This document shows positions 1 to 9,285 of a stretch of DNA of 64,000 nucleotides, in pieces (within the stretch, counting starts at the first letter, position 1; each line of letters opens with the position of its first letter). Both the position numbers and the translations under genes were made by a program. A model generated the notes under the pieces. It was not told the origin of the DNA and ran no database searches. It saw nothing but the letters and a program-made list of their open reading frames with translations. Source of the stretch: Bacteroidota bacterium (GTDB lineage: Bacteria > Bacteroidota > Bacteroidia > NS11-12g > UBA955); assembly GCA_030834125.1 (NCBI GenBank), contig JAURFW010000007.1, positions 29,223 to 93,222 of the forward strand. The letters are read 5' to 3'.

Positions 1-642
1 TAATTTCCGGTATTCATTAAATCTCGGGTTATTGAAATTTTCTGCTAAATAAAATCTATTACGGAAACCTTGACCGTCATTTTGATTCCAACCTGCTTGA
101 TTTGTCATTAAATTAACAATGCTTTGCGCTTTGGCCCAATATCCACTTCCACCTTGTTCTGCATAACTATCAAACTCAACGGCTAAAGAAACATAAACAT
201 AATAAGCCAACATAGTAGTAAGGTTATTTAAATTCATGTTTTCTTGATATTCTAAATTCTCAAATGCTTTGTAATTGAAAGTTACACTTGGGTCATTGAA
301 CTGAACAAGTGGAGTTTTATATGATGAGTTGAATACAGGTCTAGTAATTTGCAGTTGTGCAGAACCATCAAATACGTCATTATTCAAGGATGTAATTTCA
401 ATAAATAATGACATTTGTAGTTTTTCGTTTACATCAATTTTTTCATCAGTCCATTTTCTGTTACTTATGAACTGCTGAATGCTATTTTGAAGTGTTTCAA
501 AAATTTCTTTATTTGATTGTTGAACTCTTGGTGCTACTACTTGAACTCTAGCTTCTATTTCTTGACTCCGTAAATTGCCAATGGTGATTAACATGAACAG
601 ACAATATGCTATTATGCTCCTATAGTTAGAAAATCCAATCAT
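1..642 (-). CDS. porD: DUF4835 family protein, PorD-like (3' end beyond window)
   Basis: This secreted protein of the DUF4835 family is one that current annotation often names T9SS protein PorD (from memory, so the name is tentative). The window holds about 214 residues; the C-terminus lies beyond the left edge. The frame opens with ATG at 640-642, and the first ~27 residues form a signal peptide (hydrophobic IIAYCLFMLITI, then a polar stretch ending SQ). Diagnostic family blocks are visible, including GGSGYWAKAQSIVN, QAGWNQ and GFRNRFYLAENFNNPRF. The start overlaps the coaBC stop by 17 bp in another frame, so it is the last visible gene of bamD-rpoZ-coaBC-porD, an order typical of Bacteroidota. 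An internal Met at 592-594 would lose most of the signal peptide, so I prefer the upstream ATG. Confidence 0.85.
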   Translation of the reverse strand, partial: MIGFSNYRSIIAYCLFMLITIGNLRSQEIEARVQVVAPRVQQSNKEIFETLQNSIQQFISNRKWTDEKIDVNEKLQMSLFIEITSLNNDVFDGSAQLQITRPVFNSSYKTPLVQFNDPSVTFNYKAFENLEYQENMNLNNLTTMLAYYVYVSLAVEFDSYAEQGGSGYWAKAQSIVNLMTNQAGWNQNDGQGFRNRFYLAENFNNPRFNEYRKL

Positions 643-1828
643 GTAATTTATTAACTATAATATTCGCAATTTCTTGCTTGCTTTCCAAATTTGTTTCAAT
701 TTCATCTCCATTTTTATTAATCATAATAACCTGATTTGTTTCACTGGCAAACCCTGTTTTGGAAGATGGATTATTTAGTATAATGCAATCTAATTTTTTG
801 TTATTCAATTTTTTAATTGCATTTTCTTTTGAGTTGTTTGTTTCTAATGCAAACCCAATTATACGTTGGCTTTTTGTTTTTCTTTCTGACAATGATTTTA
901 CGATATCAGGATTTTCTGCCCACTTAATCTCAAAATCTTTTCCTTCTTGTTTTTTGATTTTTTCAATTGCAACATTTTCTGGGCGATAATCAGCAACGGC
1001 TGCTGCCATTATAATTATATCCATCTTTGGCTGTAATTCCTTACATTTTTCGAACATGTCTAATGCTGTTTCTATTCGATGAACGGAAATAGGATAGGTG
1101 GGTTCAAGATGAGTTGGCCCTAAAATAAGTTCTACTTCAGCACCTAGTTCCCATAATCTTTCCGCAATTGATATTCCCATGAGGCCCGTACTGCGATTGC
1201 CAACAAACCTTACTGGATCAATAGGCTCGTGTGTAGGACCTGCGGTTATCAATACCTTTTTTTTATGCCACTGAGTATCAGATGGATTAAAATATTCAAT
1301 TATTTGATTAAATATTTCCTCTGGCTCTTGCATCCTTCCTTTACCGCTAAGTCCACTAGCTAATGGCCCTTCTGTCGCCTCCAGGATTTTATAATTATTG
1401 GATGCTAACCAACTTATATTTTCTTGAACAGAGGTCTCTTGATACATATCAAGATCCATAGCAGGAGCAATCCAAACGGGGCATCGTGCAGACATAATGG
1501 TTGTGGTTAATAAATTATCGCACATGCCATGAACTATTTTCCCCATTGTGTTAGATCCACAAGGAGCAATAACCATCAGATCAGCCCATAATCCAAGATT
1601 TACATGGTGATTCCACTCCCCAGTATCAGTATCGAAAAAATCAGTTAATACCTGTTTCTCGGATAATACTGACAAGGTTTTTTCAGTAACAAATTGAAGG
1701 GCATTCTCAGTGCAAATAATACCTACTTGTGCACCTTCGAGTTTTAAAAACCGAACCAATAGCGGAATTTTATATGCTGCAATTCCACCTGTTATACCCA
1801 ATAATATATGTCGATTACGAAGTCGCAT
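626..1828 (-). CDS. coaBC: Bifunctional phosphopantothenoylcysteine decarboxylase / phosphopantothenate-cysteine ligase
   Basis: This cytoplasmic flavoenzyme performs two consecutive steps of coenzyme A synthesis: CTP-dependent joining of cysteine to 4'-phosphopantothenate, then decarboxylation to 4'-phosphopantetheine. The 400 residues match the usual CoaBC length. The N-terminal CoaC half has the flavin-binding opening LLGITGGIAAYK, the SANTMGK-like GSNTMGKI block and an APAMDLDMY block. The C-terminal CoaB half begins near residue 190 with VLITAGPTHEPIDPVRF and contains NRSTGLMG, AAAVADYRP and a KIKK lysine motif. The start overlaps the upstream rpoZ-like stop by 14 bp and the stop overlaps the DUF4835 start, so the genes are co-transcribed and probably translationally coupled. 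Confidence 0.97.
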   Translation of the reverse strand: MRLRNRHILLGITGGIAAYKIPLLVRFLKLEGAQVGIICTENALQFVTEKTLSVLSEKQVLTDFFDTDTGEWNHHVNLGLWADLMVIAPCGSNTMGKIVHGMCDNLLTTTIMSARCPVWIAPAMDLDMYQETSVQENISWLASNNYKILEATEGPLASGLSGKGRMQEPEEIFNQIIEYFNPSDTQWHKKKVLITAGPTHEPIDPVRFVGNRSTGLMGISIAERLWELGAEVELILGPTHLEPTYPISVHRIETALDMFEKCKELQPKMDIIIMAAAVADYRPENVAIEKIKKQEGKDFEIKWAENPDIVKSLSERKTKSQRIIGFALETNNSKENAIKKLNNKKLDCIILNNPSSKTGFASETNQVIMINKNGDEIETNLESKQEIANIIVNKLHDWIF

Positions 1829-2135
1829 CTTCAGAGGCGTCGGGCAATCTCCAATATGTTTTACCCTCTTTGAATTCCTCTGTAGCTAATAACGTAGGTT
1901 TTGGCATTCTTTCGTACATCAAAGAGATTTCAATTTGCTCTCTGTTTTCTTGTACTTCTTCCAAATTGTCGCTGTCATGAGCAAAAGGCTCAAGTCGGTT
2001 TTTGAGCTCCTCTTTTTGCTTTTCAGCAATTTGATTTGCTCTTCTTGAAATGATTGCCGCACTTAAGTAAACATTGTTTGTTTCATGTTCTAATTGTTGT
2101 AAATTGCGGGTTTCTGCGTTAGTATGCTTATCCAT
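1815..2135 (-). CDS. rpoZ: RNA polymerase omega subunit-like protein (RpoZ/Rpb6 family, Bacteroidota type)
   Basis: This small protein of 106 residues is of the type annotated as RNA polymerase omega subunit in Bacteroidota. Omega supports assembly of the beta' subunit. The sequence shows the omega/Rpb6-like segment NNVYLSAAIISRRANQIAEKQKEEL, here at about residues 21-45, followed by an acidic linker and a C-terminal EFKEGKTYWRLP block seen in Bacteroidota homologues. It starts 4 bp after the bamD stop and its end overlaps coaBC. Recognition rests on the ISRRANQIA helix and on the conserved bamD-rpoZ-coaBC order; divergence from proteobacterial omega is large. Confidence 0.82.
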   Translation of the reverse strand: MDKHTNAETRNLQQLEHETNNVYLSAAIISRRANQIAEKQKEELKNRLEPFAHDSDNLEEVQENREQIEISLMYERMPKPTLLATEEFKEGKTYWRLPDASEDATS

Positions 2136-2139
2136 AGTA

Positions 2140-2949
2140 CTATAGTAATTCTTCTAATTTATTGATTTTTTCCGTAGCGTTTTCTGCCATTTCTTTTACT
2201 TCTGAATAGTGTTGGCTAGCGCTGTTATTGTTGTATAAATAATCTTCGAAGTTGATTAATACTTCTTTGAATCTTTCAATTTTTTTGCTCGTGATACTAT
2301 TATCAGCATATAGGTATTGTGCATGAACCATAATATACTCCAATTCTTCTCGCTGAATAATATCAGGGTAAATTTTCACAGTATTTCTTGCCGCAGTAAC
2401 TGCAGATTGATATTCACCCATTCGGTAATATTGTATTACCATATTGTATTCCTTTTTTTGTAATCTATGACGCAAGTCGTCGATCAAATCATTGCATTTT
2501 TCGGTATATGACGACTCAGGGTAGTAATTAGTGAATAATTGTAACGCTTCAATTACAGCATTAGTTTCGGACTGGTCGAGATCGGAAGGACCCACAGTCA
2601 AAAAATCACAATAAAGAGCCATATATGCACATTCAATCGCTCTTTTATTTTGAGTGAAGTTTTCAGTGTAGTCTTTGAATATCAATGATGCATATGAGTA
2701 ATCTCTTAATCCATAGTAGCACTGCGCGATATGATAATAAACATTTTCTAAGCTATCTCTATTGCCATACATGTCTCTCAATTGCTCGAAAAGTTGTACC
2801 GACTTCAAGTACTCTTTTTCACTAAACTTTTTCATAGCCATTTTGTATTTATCAGAACGGTCGTTTCCCTTGTAAATTTTCTGATATTCACCACAAGAGA
2901 ACAAGCCGATCACGAATATTGTTAAATATAAACTTTTAACTATGCGCAT
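2140..2949 (-). CDS. bamD: Outer membrane protein assembly factor BamD (lipoprotein)
   Basis: BamD is the essential lipoprotein of the BAM machine that inserts beta-barrel proteins into the outer membrane. From the ATG at 2947-2949 the product is 269 residues, with a short signal peptide and the lipobox LFSC (Cys at about residue 14). Family features are tetratricopeptide-like helical repeats: an early YKMAMKKF repeat, AQCYYGLRDYSYASLIF, and NYYPESSYTEKCNDLIDDLRHRL typical of YfiO/BamD. A further in-frame Met nine codons upstream would put charged and hydrophobic residues ahead of the lipoprotein signal and is less likely. A TATATTTG promoter box lies 8 nt before the chosen ATG. It heads the bamD-rpoZ-coaBC-porD operon. 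Confidence 0.93.
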   Translation of the reverse strand: MRIVKSLYLTIFVIGLFSCGEYQKIYKGNDRSDKYKMAMKKFSEKEYLKSVQLFEQLRDMYGNRDSLENVYYHIAQCYYGLRDYSYASLIFKDYTENFTQNKRAIECAYMALYCDFLTVGPSDLDQSETNAVIEALQLFTNYYPESSYTEKCNDLIDDLRHRLQKKEYNMVIQYYRMGEYQSAVTAARNTVKIYPDIIQREELEYIMVHAQYLYADNSITSKKIERFKEVLINFEDYLYNNNSASQHYSEVKEMAENATEKINKLEELL

Positions 2950-2957
2950 TGAACCTG

Positions 2958-2965
2958 CAAATATA
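2958..2965 (-). promoter_or_regulatory. Bacteroidota -7 box (TATATTTG) of the bamD operon
   Basis: On the minus strand this reads TATATTTG, a full match to TAnnTTTG. It ends 8 nt before the bamD ATG, so transcription would begin at or within a few bases of the start codon. No TTG is seen at the usual -33 distance. Confidence 0.5.
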
Positions 2966-3013
2966 AGGATTTTCAATGGCTTTTAGTAGTGATTTATGTG
3001 CCCTTTAATTAAG

Positions 3014-5932
3014 TTATTTTTTCAGTCCTCGATAAACAATTTCCAAAAGCTTTCCCCGATATCCTTTTTTTGCTAAATAATTAGGTCCTCCGTAAGGGAA
3101 TGTTCTGTTTGATAAGAAAATAAATATTAATTTTTCTTTGGGATCTGCCCATGCCCATGCGCCAGTAAATCCAGAGTGCCCAAATAATCGAAGCGGTGCA
3201 TAGTCAAAAACATTATTCCATTTTAATTCATTATTTTTTTTCAAATTTGGAAAACCGTTCGGTTTATCAAAGCCTAATCCCCGGTAATTATTGCCGTCCA
3301 AATAGGTTTTAGTAAATTGTCCAATGGTTCTAGGTTTTAAAAATTTTTTATTTTCCCAAGTTCCACCATTCACAAGCATTTGCATAATTACCGCCAACTC
3401 CTCCGTTGTACTAAATAAACCTGCATTGCCGGCCACACCTCCTAATAATAATGAGCTAGGATCATGCACAATTCCTTCGATCCTTCCTCGTTCCAAAACA
3501 GTCGAGATTTCAGTTGGTGCACAACGTGTTATCAATCCCTTTTTCCAAGGGTTGAATGTTGTTAATTTCAATCCTAATGGTTCATAATATACAGAATCTA
3601 CATATTTATCTAAATCCACACCTGTTATGGATTCTACCCATTTCCCTAATATAATTGCATTCAAGTCGGAGTATACATATTTACCAATATTATCAACTTT
3701 TAATTCGGCAATTTTAATCCAGTCCCAAACGGAATCAGACCATCGTTTTTCAGTAAAAACTTGTGAACTCAGTAGTAAATGTTTTTCTTCATCAAATTCA
3801 AAATCAGGGGTAGTCCAATATCTGTAAGACTTATCCTTAATAATATCAGAAGCCAATGGTAGAAATGGTACAAGTCCTGATTGATGTGTTAGGAACCTAT
3901 ATATAGGGGTCTCACTCCACGAATTGCTATCTAAATCCTTCCAATATGTTCTAATCGAATTTCTTAGGTCGATCTTCTGTTCTTCAACAACTTTCATAAC
4001 GGCGATAGTCATGGCAGCAACCTTCGTTACACTAGCAATGTCGTATAACGTAGATTCATTCGAACTATATTTTGAATTACTTACGGGATATCCACCTCGC
4101 GATTCTTTGTATGCGATTTTCCCATTTTTAATAACCAATAATTCTGACGATTGCGACACATTATTGAGAAGAATACTATCCATAATCCCCGCTAAAGATT
4201 CAGATTCATCACAATAGAAGCCTAATTTGAGTGGGTTTTCTTTTTCCCAAATAGATTTTTTTCGGGGGATGTTTCTCGCGTTATTATCAAATAACATTCC
4301 AAGTTTTACAGGACTACTTAATGATCTATTTGGAGCTAGTCCTCCAAAGATTTTATCAACTGCGGCTTCTAAAAAGTCATTACCCGTTTCCCATCCTAAA
4401 ATTAAGGGAATATTACATTCCAAATCTTGCAGTGCATACACATTTCCACAATGAATAAATGCAGAATTATTTGAGTATGGAAGTAGAGATAGAACAGATT
4501 TTAACAAAGCTGGAATTTCTCGGGTTAATGGACCAAACATTTTTTGATCCCCGTTTATAAGTATGCATTTTTTTGCTCGTTTTATTTGAGATATGACATC
4601 TTCTGGAGAAGAATTGTTTATCCAGTGTACCTGTGATATACTGTGGTACTTGCATCGGTTTAAAAAAGCATCTGGAATGGTTCGTCCGAAATTGAAAATA
4701 TCTAATGTATCATCGAATTCTTTCCATGGAAAACCATTGGATTTTCCGTAGAATTGAATACTTTCTCTGGCAGATTTTTCGCTGTGATTTAATGAATTAA
4801 GATCGGAATAGATATTATTGATTTGAGAGAATTTATTTTTTGGAATGCTTAATCCTAAATCATATTTATTATTAAGAATGCGGAAAACAGTTTTAGCAAG
4901 TTTAACGCTATCGAATTCACCGTTCTGATATAAATCATAAGCTTTATTTATTATTCCTTCTGGGTCACCTGGCATGCATAAAATATCATTACCCGCTTCT
5001 AATGCTTTAATTCCGGCAGTTATGGGATCAAAATGTTTAGAAATTCCATGCATATTAAGGGCATCGGTAATAATTAAGCCCTCAAAACCAAGATCTTCTC
5101 TTAAAAGACTGGTAATTACCTTTTTTGATAGAGATGTTGGTGTTGAAGTTTCGTCTAGAAATGGAATTTCTAAATGTGCCACCATTATTGACTTTACTCC
5201 TTCATCGATTAGTTTATTAAATGGTGCTAAATCTTTTTTAATAGATTTTTTATCATGAGTAACGTGTGGTAGTTCTAAATGAGAATCTGCAATGGTATTC
5301 CCATGGCCCGGGAAATGTTTGGCACATCCCCAAACGCCTGCACTTTCCATCCCTTTATTATAAGCAGATGCTTGTTCTCCAATTTTGGTAGGATTATCAC
5401 CGAAGCTTCTAAACCCAATAATGGGATTGTTAGGGTTACTATTTACATCTACAACAGGCCCGAAGTTTATATGAACTCCAAGTTTTTTAAGTTGTTGCCC
5501 AATTTCTTTTCCCGTTAAATATGAAGTTTCTAAATCATCTATGGCTCCAAGAGTCATTGCATAAGGGAATTTCTTTACATGATCTAATCTCATTGACGGC
5601 CCCCACTCGGCATCCATTCCAATAATTAATGGCGTTTTTGCTTGTTGTTGATAGAAGTTTACAGCATGTAAATGTGTTGTTGGAGTACCTTGAAAGAATA
5701 TTAAACTTCCTACTTCAAGTTTTTCAACTGCATAAATTACTTTATTGTCTAATTCAGGGGTACGGGTCCATACCGGAATCATAAGTGTTTGAGCTACCAT
5801 TTGTTTGAATGTTAGCTTTTTCATTATGCTGTCTACCCATTGTTGTTGGCTTTGGCCCGACAAAATATTTGTGCCAGCGAGGGACAATATTAATGTTAAT
5901 GAAAAATAAACTGTACGTTGCCAAAACCACAT
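3014..5932 (-). CDS. GH3 glycosidase (NagZ-like) fused to a class C beta-lactamase-like serine hydrolase
   Basis: This exported two-domain protein probably acts on cell-wall muropeptides or other beta-N-acetylglucosaminides. From the ATG at 5930-5932 it has 972 residues with a signal peptide ending near ILSGQSQ. Residues ~30-370 are a glycoside hydrolase family 3 domain: the NagZ signature KHFPGHGNTIADSH sits at about 205-218 and the candidate nucleophile Asp in GLIITDALNMHG at about 290. After a linker domain, residues ~570-970 form a beta-lactamase/transpeptidase-like fold with SVTK (SxxK, about 634-637), YSD (about 754-756, in place of the commoner YxN) and a late HSGFTG. Such fusions are widespread in Bacteroidota. 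A TTG five codons upstream in the same frame is not supported as the start. Confidence 0.9.
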   Translation of the reverse strand: MWFWQRTVYFSLTLILSLAGTNILSGQSQQQWVDSIMKKLTFKQMVAQTLMIPVWTRTPELDNKVIYAVEKLEVGSLIFFQGTPTTHLHAVNFYQQQAKTPLIIGMDAEWGPSMRLDHVKKFPYAMTLGAIDDLETSYLTGKEIGQQLKKLGVHINFGPVVDVNSNPNNPIIGFRSFGDNPTKIGEQASAYNKGMESAGVWGCAKHFPGHGNTIADSHLELPHVTHDKKSIKKDLAPFNKLIDEGVKSIMVAHLEIPFLDETSTPTSLSKKVITSLLREDLGFEGLIITDALNMHGISKHFDPITAGIKALEAGNDILCMPGDPEGIINKAYDLYQNGEFDSVKLAKTVFRILNNKYDLGLSIPKNKFSQINNIYSDLNSLNHSEKSARESIQFYGKSNGFPWKEFDDTLDIFNFGRTIPDAFLNRCKYHSISQVHWINNSSPEDVISQIKRAKKCILINGDQKMFGPLTREIPALLKSVLSLLPYSNNSAFIHCGNVYALQDLECNIPLILGWETGNDFLEAAVDKIFGGLAPNRSLSSPVKLGMLFDNNARNIPRKKSIWEKENPLKLGFYCDESESLAGIMDSILLNNVSQSSELLVIKNGKIAYKESRGGYPVSNSKYSSNESTLYDIASVTKVAAMTIAVMKVVEEQKIDLRNSIRTYWKDLDSNSWSETPIYRFLTHQSGLVPFLPLASDIIKDKSYRYWTTPDFEFDEEKHLLLSSQVFTEKRWSDSVWDWIKIAELKVDNIGKYVYSDLNAIILGKWVESITGVDLDKYVDSVYYEPLGLKLTTFNPWKKGLITRCAPTEISTVLERGRIEGIVHDPSSLLLGGVAGNAGLFSTTEELAVIMQMLVNGGTWENKKFLKPRTIGQFTKTYLDGNNYRGLGFDKPNGFPNLKKNNELKWNNVFDYAPLRLFGHSGFTGAWAWADPKEKLIFIFLSNRTFPYGGPNYLAKKGYRGKLLEIVYRGLKK

Positions 5933-6010
5933 ATTGCAAATGAACAAAAATTAATTTGTAAGAAATTTGTGATTCTGTATTTGTGGAAGGAATGTGGAGT
6001 TTTTTGGGTG

Positions 6011-9000
6011 CTAGGTGCTAGCTAACCTCCCCAACTTCTCCATCTGCGCAACCTCAATGGCAATTACTCCGAAATCCTCAATTACAGAACCCCATATCCT
6101 GTAAACACCTCTTCCTTTAAAAGGATAGGCTCTTACAATAGGAGGAAAATGTACTGAATCAAAAAAGTAACCATCTCGGTCTAGCCATGTGCCAAAATTC
6201 ATCTCTTTCCCACCAATGGTTTTTGTTGGCTTTACTGTGACTAAATATCCTTCTATATAAACTGATTTTCCAAGCAACTTATGCAAAGATTTACTTCTGA
6301 TTTTTGATTCGGGAATATTGTCTGGAGCCACTAAAGTGAATGGGCTGCAAAGAGTAAATCCTAATAGCTCGTGCTCATCGTTGGCAATTTCTAACGCACT
6401 ATCCTCCAGATTTGGAAGCTTTATCTCTTTGGGTTTCTCGGTGAATAATAAATTTACACCTTCAATCTTTTTCTTTTCTGCATACAGCGAATGAGCTTCC
6501 CAAAGTAGCTCTCGTCTAGATTTTTGCGTAAATCGGAATGCCTGAATACGAATCAGGATTTTTAATTGTTCTAAACCGGGGTTGCAACGAATTTTAAAAT
6601 CAAACAAATCTTCAAATGCTCGTTTTTTACGCTCTTGAACAATTTTATCTATTAATCCTCTCTCGAGACTCTGTACTAATCCCATGCCTAACCACAAAGT
6701 GGTGTCTTGGATTCTACTTAAATAATTGCTGTGATTTACGCAGGGCTCCTGTATGTTGGCGCCGCACATCCTTGCCGCATGTACGTAAAATTCGGTTCTA
6801 TAGAACCCACCAAAGTTATTAATCACTGCGGTATAAAATTCCAAAGGAAAGTATGTTTTTAAATATAAACTTTGGTAGCTTTCAACCGCATAGCTAGCAC
6901 TATGCCCTTTAGCAAAGCTATATCCTGCAAAGCTTTCAATTTGTTTCCAAACTTCCGCAATGAGATTGAAAGGATGCTTCTTCTTTGTTGCTTTCTCAAA
7001 AAACTGATCTTTTACTCGCTGAAATTCACTTTTACTACGAAATTTACCACTCATTCCACGTCGTAAAACATCACTTTCTGCCAAACTCAAGCCAGCGAAC
7101 TCGTGAGCAACGCGTATTACATCCTCTTGGTACACCATTATGCCATATGTCTCTGGCATAATCTGTTGCATAATGGGGTGGGCTTCCGCACGCTTCTTAG
7201 GTTCTATGTGCCTTTCAATAAAAGTTCGCATCATTCCACTTCTTGCGACACCAGGGCGAATAACACTGCTGGCCGCAACTAATGTTAAATAGTCGCTACA
7301 CCTTAATTTTATAAGTAGTTGTCGCATAGCCGGACTTTCCACATAAAAGCATCCCGTAGTATTGCCAATTGCAATCAATCGAGCAATTTTCGGATCTGAT
7401 TTAAACTCTTGAATACGGTGGGCATCTACTTCTATCTTTTTATTTTCTTTGATGTATATAACAGCATCTTTTATGTGTCCCAGTCCGCGTTGACTCAGGA
7501 TATCGAATTTTGCTAATCCCAAATCTTCTGCTTCTAACATGCTGAATTGTACAGCCGGGAAGCCCTTTGGTGGTAGGTCAAGTGCGGAATAGTGAAAGAT
7601 ACTCTTCTCACTAATTAAAATTCCTCCTACATGCAAACTTCTGTAGTTTGGAAGATCGTGAATTTTATGTGCGTGTTTTAAAATTTCTTCATAAAGCGTT
7701 TCTTTATCCTCAAATTCAACTCCTTCAACCTCAAAATCGGATTGTAATACTCGTTCACGAGGACGGTGTCCTATTCCTGGTGTGCTATAGATTGAGTTTT
7801 TGCTAGGAGTAAAACGTTGGAAGTTTTTCTGTGAATAATACGAAGGACGTTCCAGTAAAGCATCTATTTCTTCTTTGGGGATGCCATAAACTTTACCCAA
7901 CTCACGAACTACCGCATTGGTTTGAAATGTATTATATGTGGCTAATAATGCCGCGTGTTGTGAACCGTATTTGTTAATAATATACCCAGTAACTGTGTCT
8001 CGATCTTGCCAAGAAAAATCAATGTCGAAGTCGGGCGGACTGCTTCTGAATGGGTTGATAAAACGTTCAAAATACAGATCTAAATCCATAGGATCTACAT
8101 CGGTAATGCGCAAGCAATAGGCGACCATACTGTTGGCTCCACTTCCTCTTCCTACATAAAAGAATCCTTTTTCTCTAGCGAATCTACATATGTCCCAGTT
8201 AATCAAGAAATAAGCCGTGAAGCCAAGTTCATAAATTAACTTCATTTCTTTTTCTAGTCTTTCGGTGGTCTTGAAAGTGTATTTGGGATATCGATATTTC
8301 ATTCCTTCAAATGCCAACTCTCGCATCAATCGGTAATCCTCATCAATGTCGCCGGTGAAGGTTTTTTTATTTTGGGGGATGTTAAGCTCAAACGACCAGC
8401 TGTCTTTGTCGAGAATTTTTTGGGCGTTAGATAAAAGGGTGTGGCTATTTTTGAATTTTGTTATTAATTCTGAATAGGGAAGGAGTATATCGTGTTTAAA
8501 GCCGAGTGCTGTGGGTTTGAGTTTAGTAAGCAAGCAATTGTGGGCAATACATCTTAGAAGCATGTGCGTATGCCAATCGTCATGGCTTCGTAGGGTTGCT
8601 CTATGATAAGCGATTAGGCGTTGGGGTTGTTTTTTCCAATGTGACAGAGGGACTCTTCGTAAATCTCGGTGTGTAACTGCTATGAATGCACCTGTGCTTA
8701 AGTCGTTTGCTTGTAAGCCAGAAACTTTATAAAAGGGATAAACAATGCTTACGTCTTCCATGGCTTTAGGAGCAAAAGGGAATGGGGTGTTCTGGTGTAT
8801 ATGATGGGTGAGAAACTCATTCATTTTAGCGAACCCATCTTGTGTGTTTGCAATAAGAACATAAAGGGGCTCATCGCCATTGCGTACTTCCGCGCCTATC
8901 AGCGCGTGCACCTGAGAGTGCTTTTGCGCTTCTCGCAAAAAATTACTCGCTCCACTTACGTTATTAATGTCAGCTAATAGCACTGAAACGGGCTGTTTCA

Positions 9001-9097
9001 ATAAATCTGACTGGCTTTGGGCCCAACGAATAATATCCTCAGGACTCATAAGTCCGTATCTAAGACTAAAGTAAGAATGGCAATGGTAGAGTATCAT
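6011..9097 (-). CDS. DNA polymerase III alpha subunit-like polymerase, short second copy type (DnaE2/ImuC-like)
   Basis: This C-family replicative-type DNA polymerase has 1028 residues from the ATG at 9095-9097, six codons inside the longest frame; that ATG begins directly with the PHP domain (MILYHCHSYFSLRYG). The polymerase core contains VGRGSGANSMVAYCL, the catalytic-Asp motif SPPDFDIDF and a later LAKFDILSQRGLG that should hold the third catalytic Asp, followed by YQEDVIRVAHEFAGLSL and FAGYSFAKGHSASYA. Main Bacteroidota DnaE proteins are, from memory, about 1400-1500 residues, so this shorter form is more like the damage-inducible DnaE2/ImuC group that works in translesion synthesis. No imuA/imuB partner is in the window, so the mutasome role is inference. 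Confidence 0.85.
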   Translation of the reverse strand: MILYHCHSYFSLRYGLMSPEDIIRWAQSQSDLLKQPVSVLLADINNVSGASNFLREAQKHSQVHALIGAEVRNGDEPLYVLIANTQDGFAKMNEFLTHHIHQNTPFPFAPKAMEDVSIVYPFYKVSGLQANDLSTGAFIAVTHRDLRRVPLSHWKKQPQRLIAYHRATLRSHDDWHTHMLLRCIAHNCLLTKLKPTALGFKHDILLPYSELITKFKNSHTLLSNAQKILDKDSWSFELNIPQNKKTFTGDIDEDYRLMRELAFEGMKYRYPKYTFKTTERLEKEMKLIYELGFTAYFLINWDICRFAREKGFFYVGRGSGANSMVAYCLRITDVDPMDLDLYFERFINPFRSSPPDFDIDFSWQDRDTVTGYIINKYGSQHAALLATYNTFQTNAVVRELGKVYGIPKEEIDALLERPSYYSQKNFQRFTPSKNSIYSTPGIGHRPRERVLQSDFEVEGVEFEDKETLYEEILKHAHKIHDLPNYRSLHVGGILISEKSIFHYSALDLPPKGFPAVQFSMLEAEDLGLAKFDILSQRGLGHIKDAVIYIKENKKIEVDAHRIQEFKSDPKIARLIAIGNTTGCFYVESPAMRQLLIKLRCSDYLTLVAASSVIRPGVARSGMMRTFIERHIEPKKRAEAHPIMQQIMPETYGIMVYQEDVIRVAHEFAGLSLAESDVLRRGMSGKFRSKSEFQRVKDQFFEKATKKKHPFNLIAEVWKQIESFAGYSFAKGHSASYAVESYQSLYLKTYFPLEFYTAVINNFGGFYRTEFYVHAARMCGANIQEPCVNHSNYLSRIQDTTLWLGMGLVQSLERGLIDKIVQERKKRAFEDLFDFKIRCNPGLEQLKILIRIQAFRFTQKSRRELLWEAHSLYAEKKKIEGVNLLFTEKPKEIKLPNLEDSALEIANDEHELLGFTLCSPFTLVAPDNIPESKIRSKSLHKLLGKSVYIEGYLVTVKPTKTIGGKEMNFGTWLDRDGYFFDSVHFPPIVRAYPFKGRGVYRIWGSVIEDFGVIAIEVAQMEKLGRLAST

Positions 9098-9285
9098 TGA
9101 TAAAAATATTGACAATTATTTGCTAATAATATAATCAATATTTTTTAAGATAGGAATTTTTATTGGGTTGCTAGGGCTTCTGGTGTTATCTCAAGGGTCT
9201 GGACTTTTAACGACGAAAACTTCAAATAAAATTAACACTAAAACTTTACTCTAAACAACGAAGTCTCTACCGCGAAGAGCTAAAG

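Noticed and set aside
1729..1980. Plus-strand open frames across coaBC, the GH3 fusion, the dnaE-like gene and other minus-strand genes
   Set aside because: They are antisense to strongly recognised genes and encode no known motif.
9098..9285. Possible small gene or RNA between the dnaE-like gene and the efflux adaptor
   Set aside because: No coding frame with a start context, no stable hairpin with a T-run and no recognisable RNA motif.
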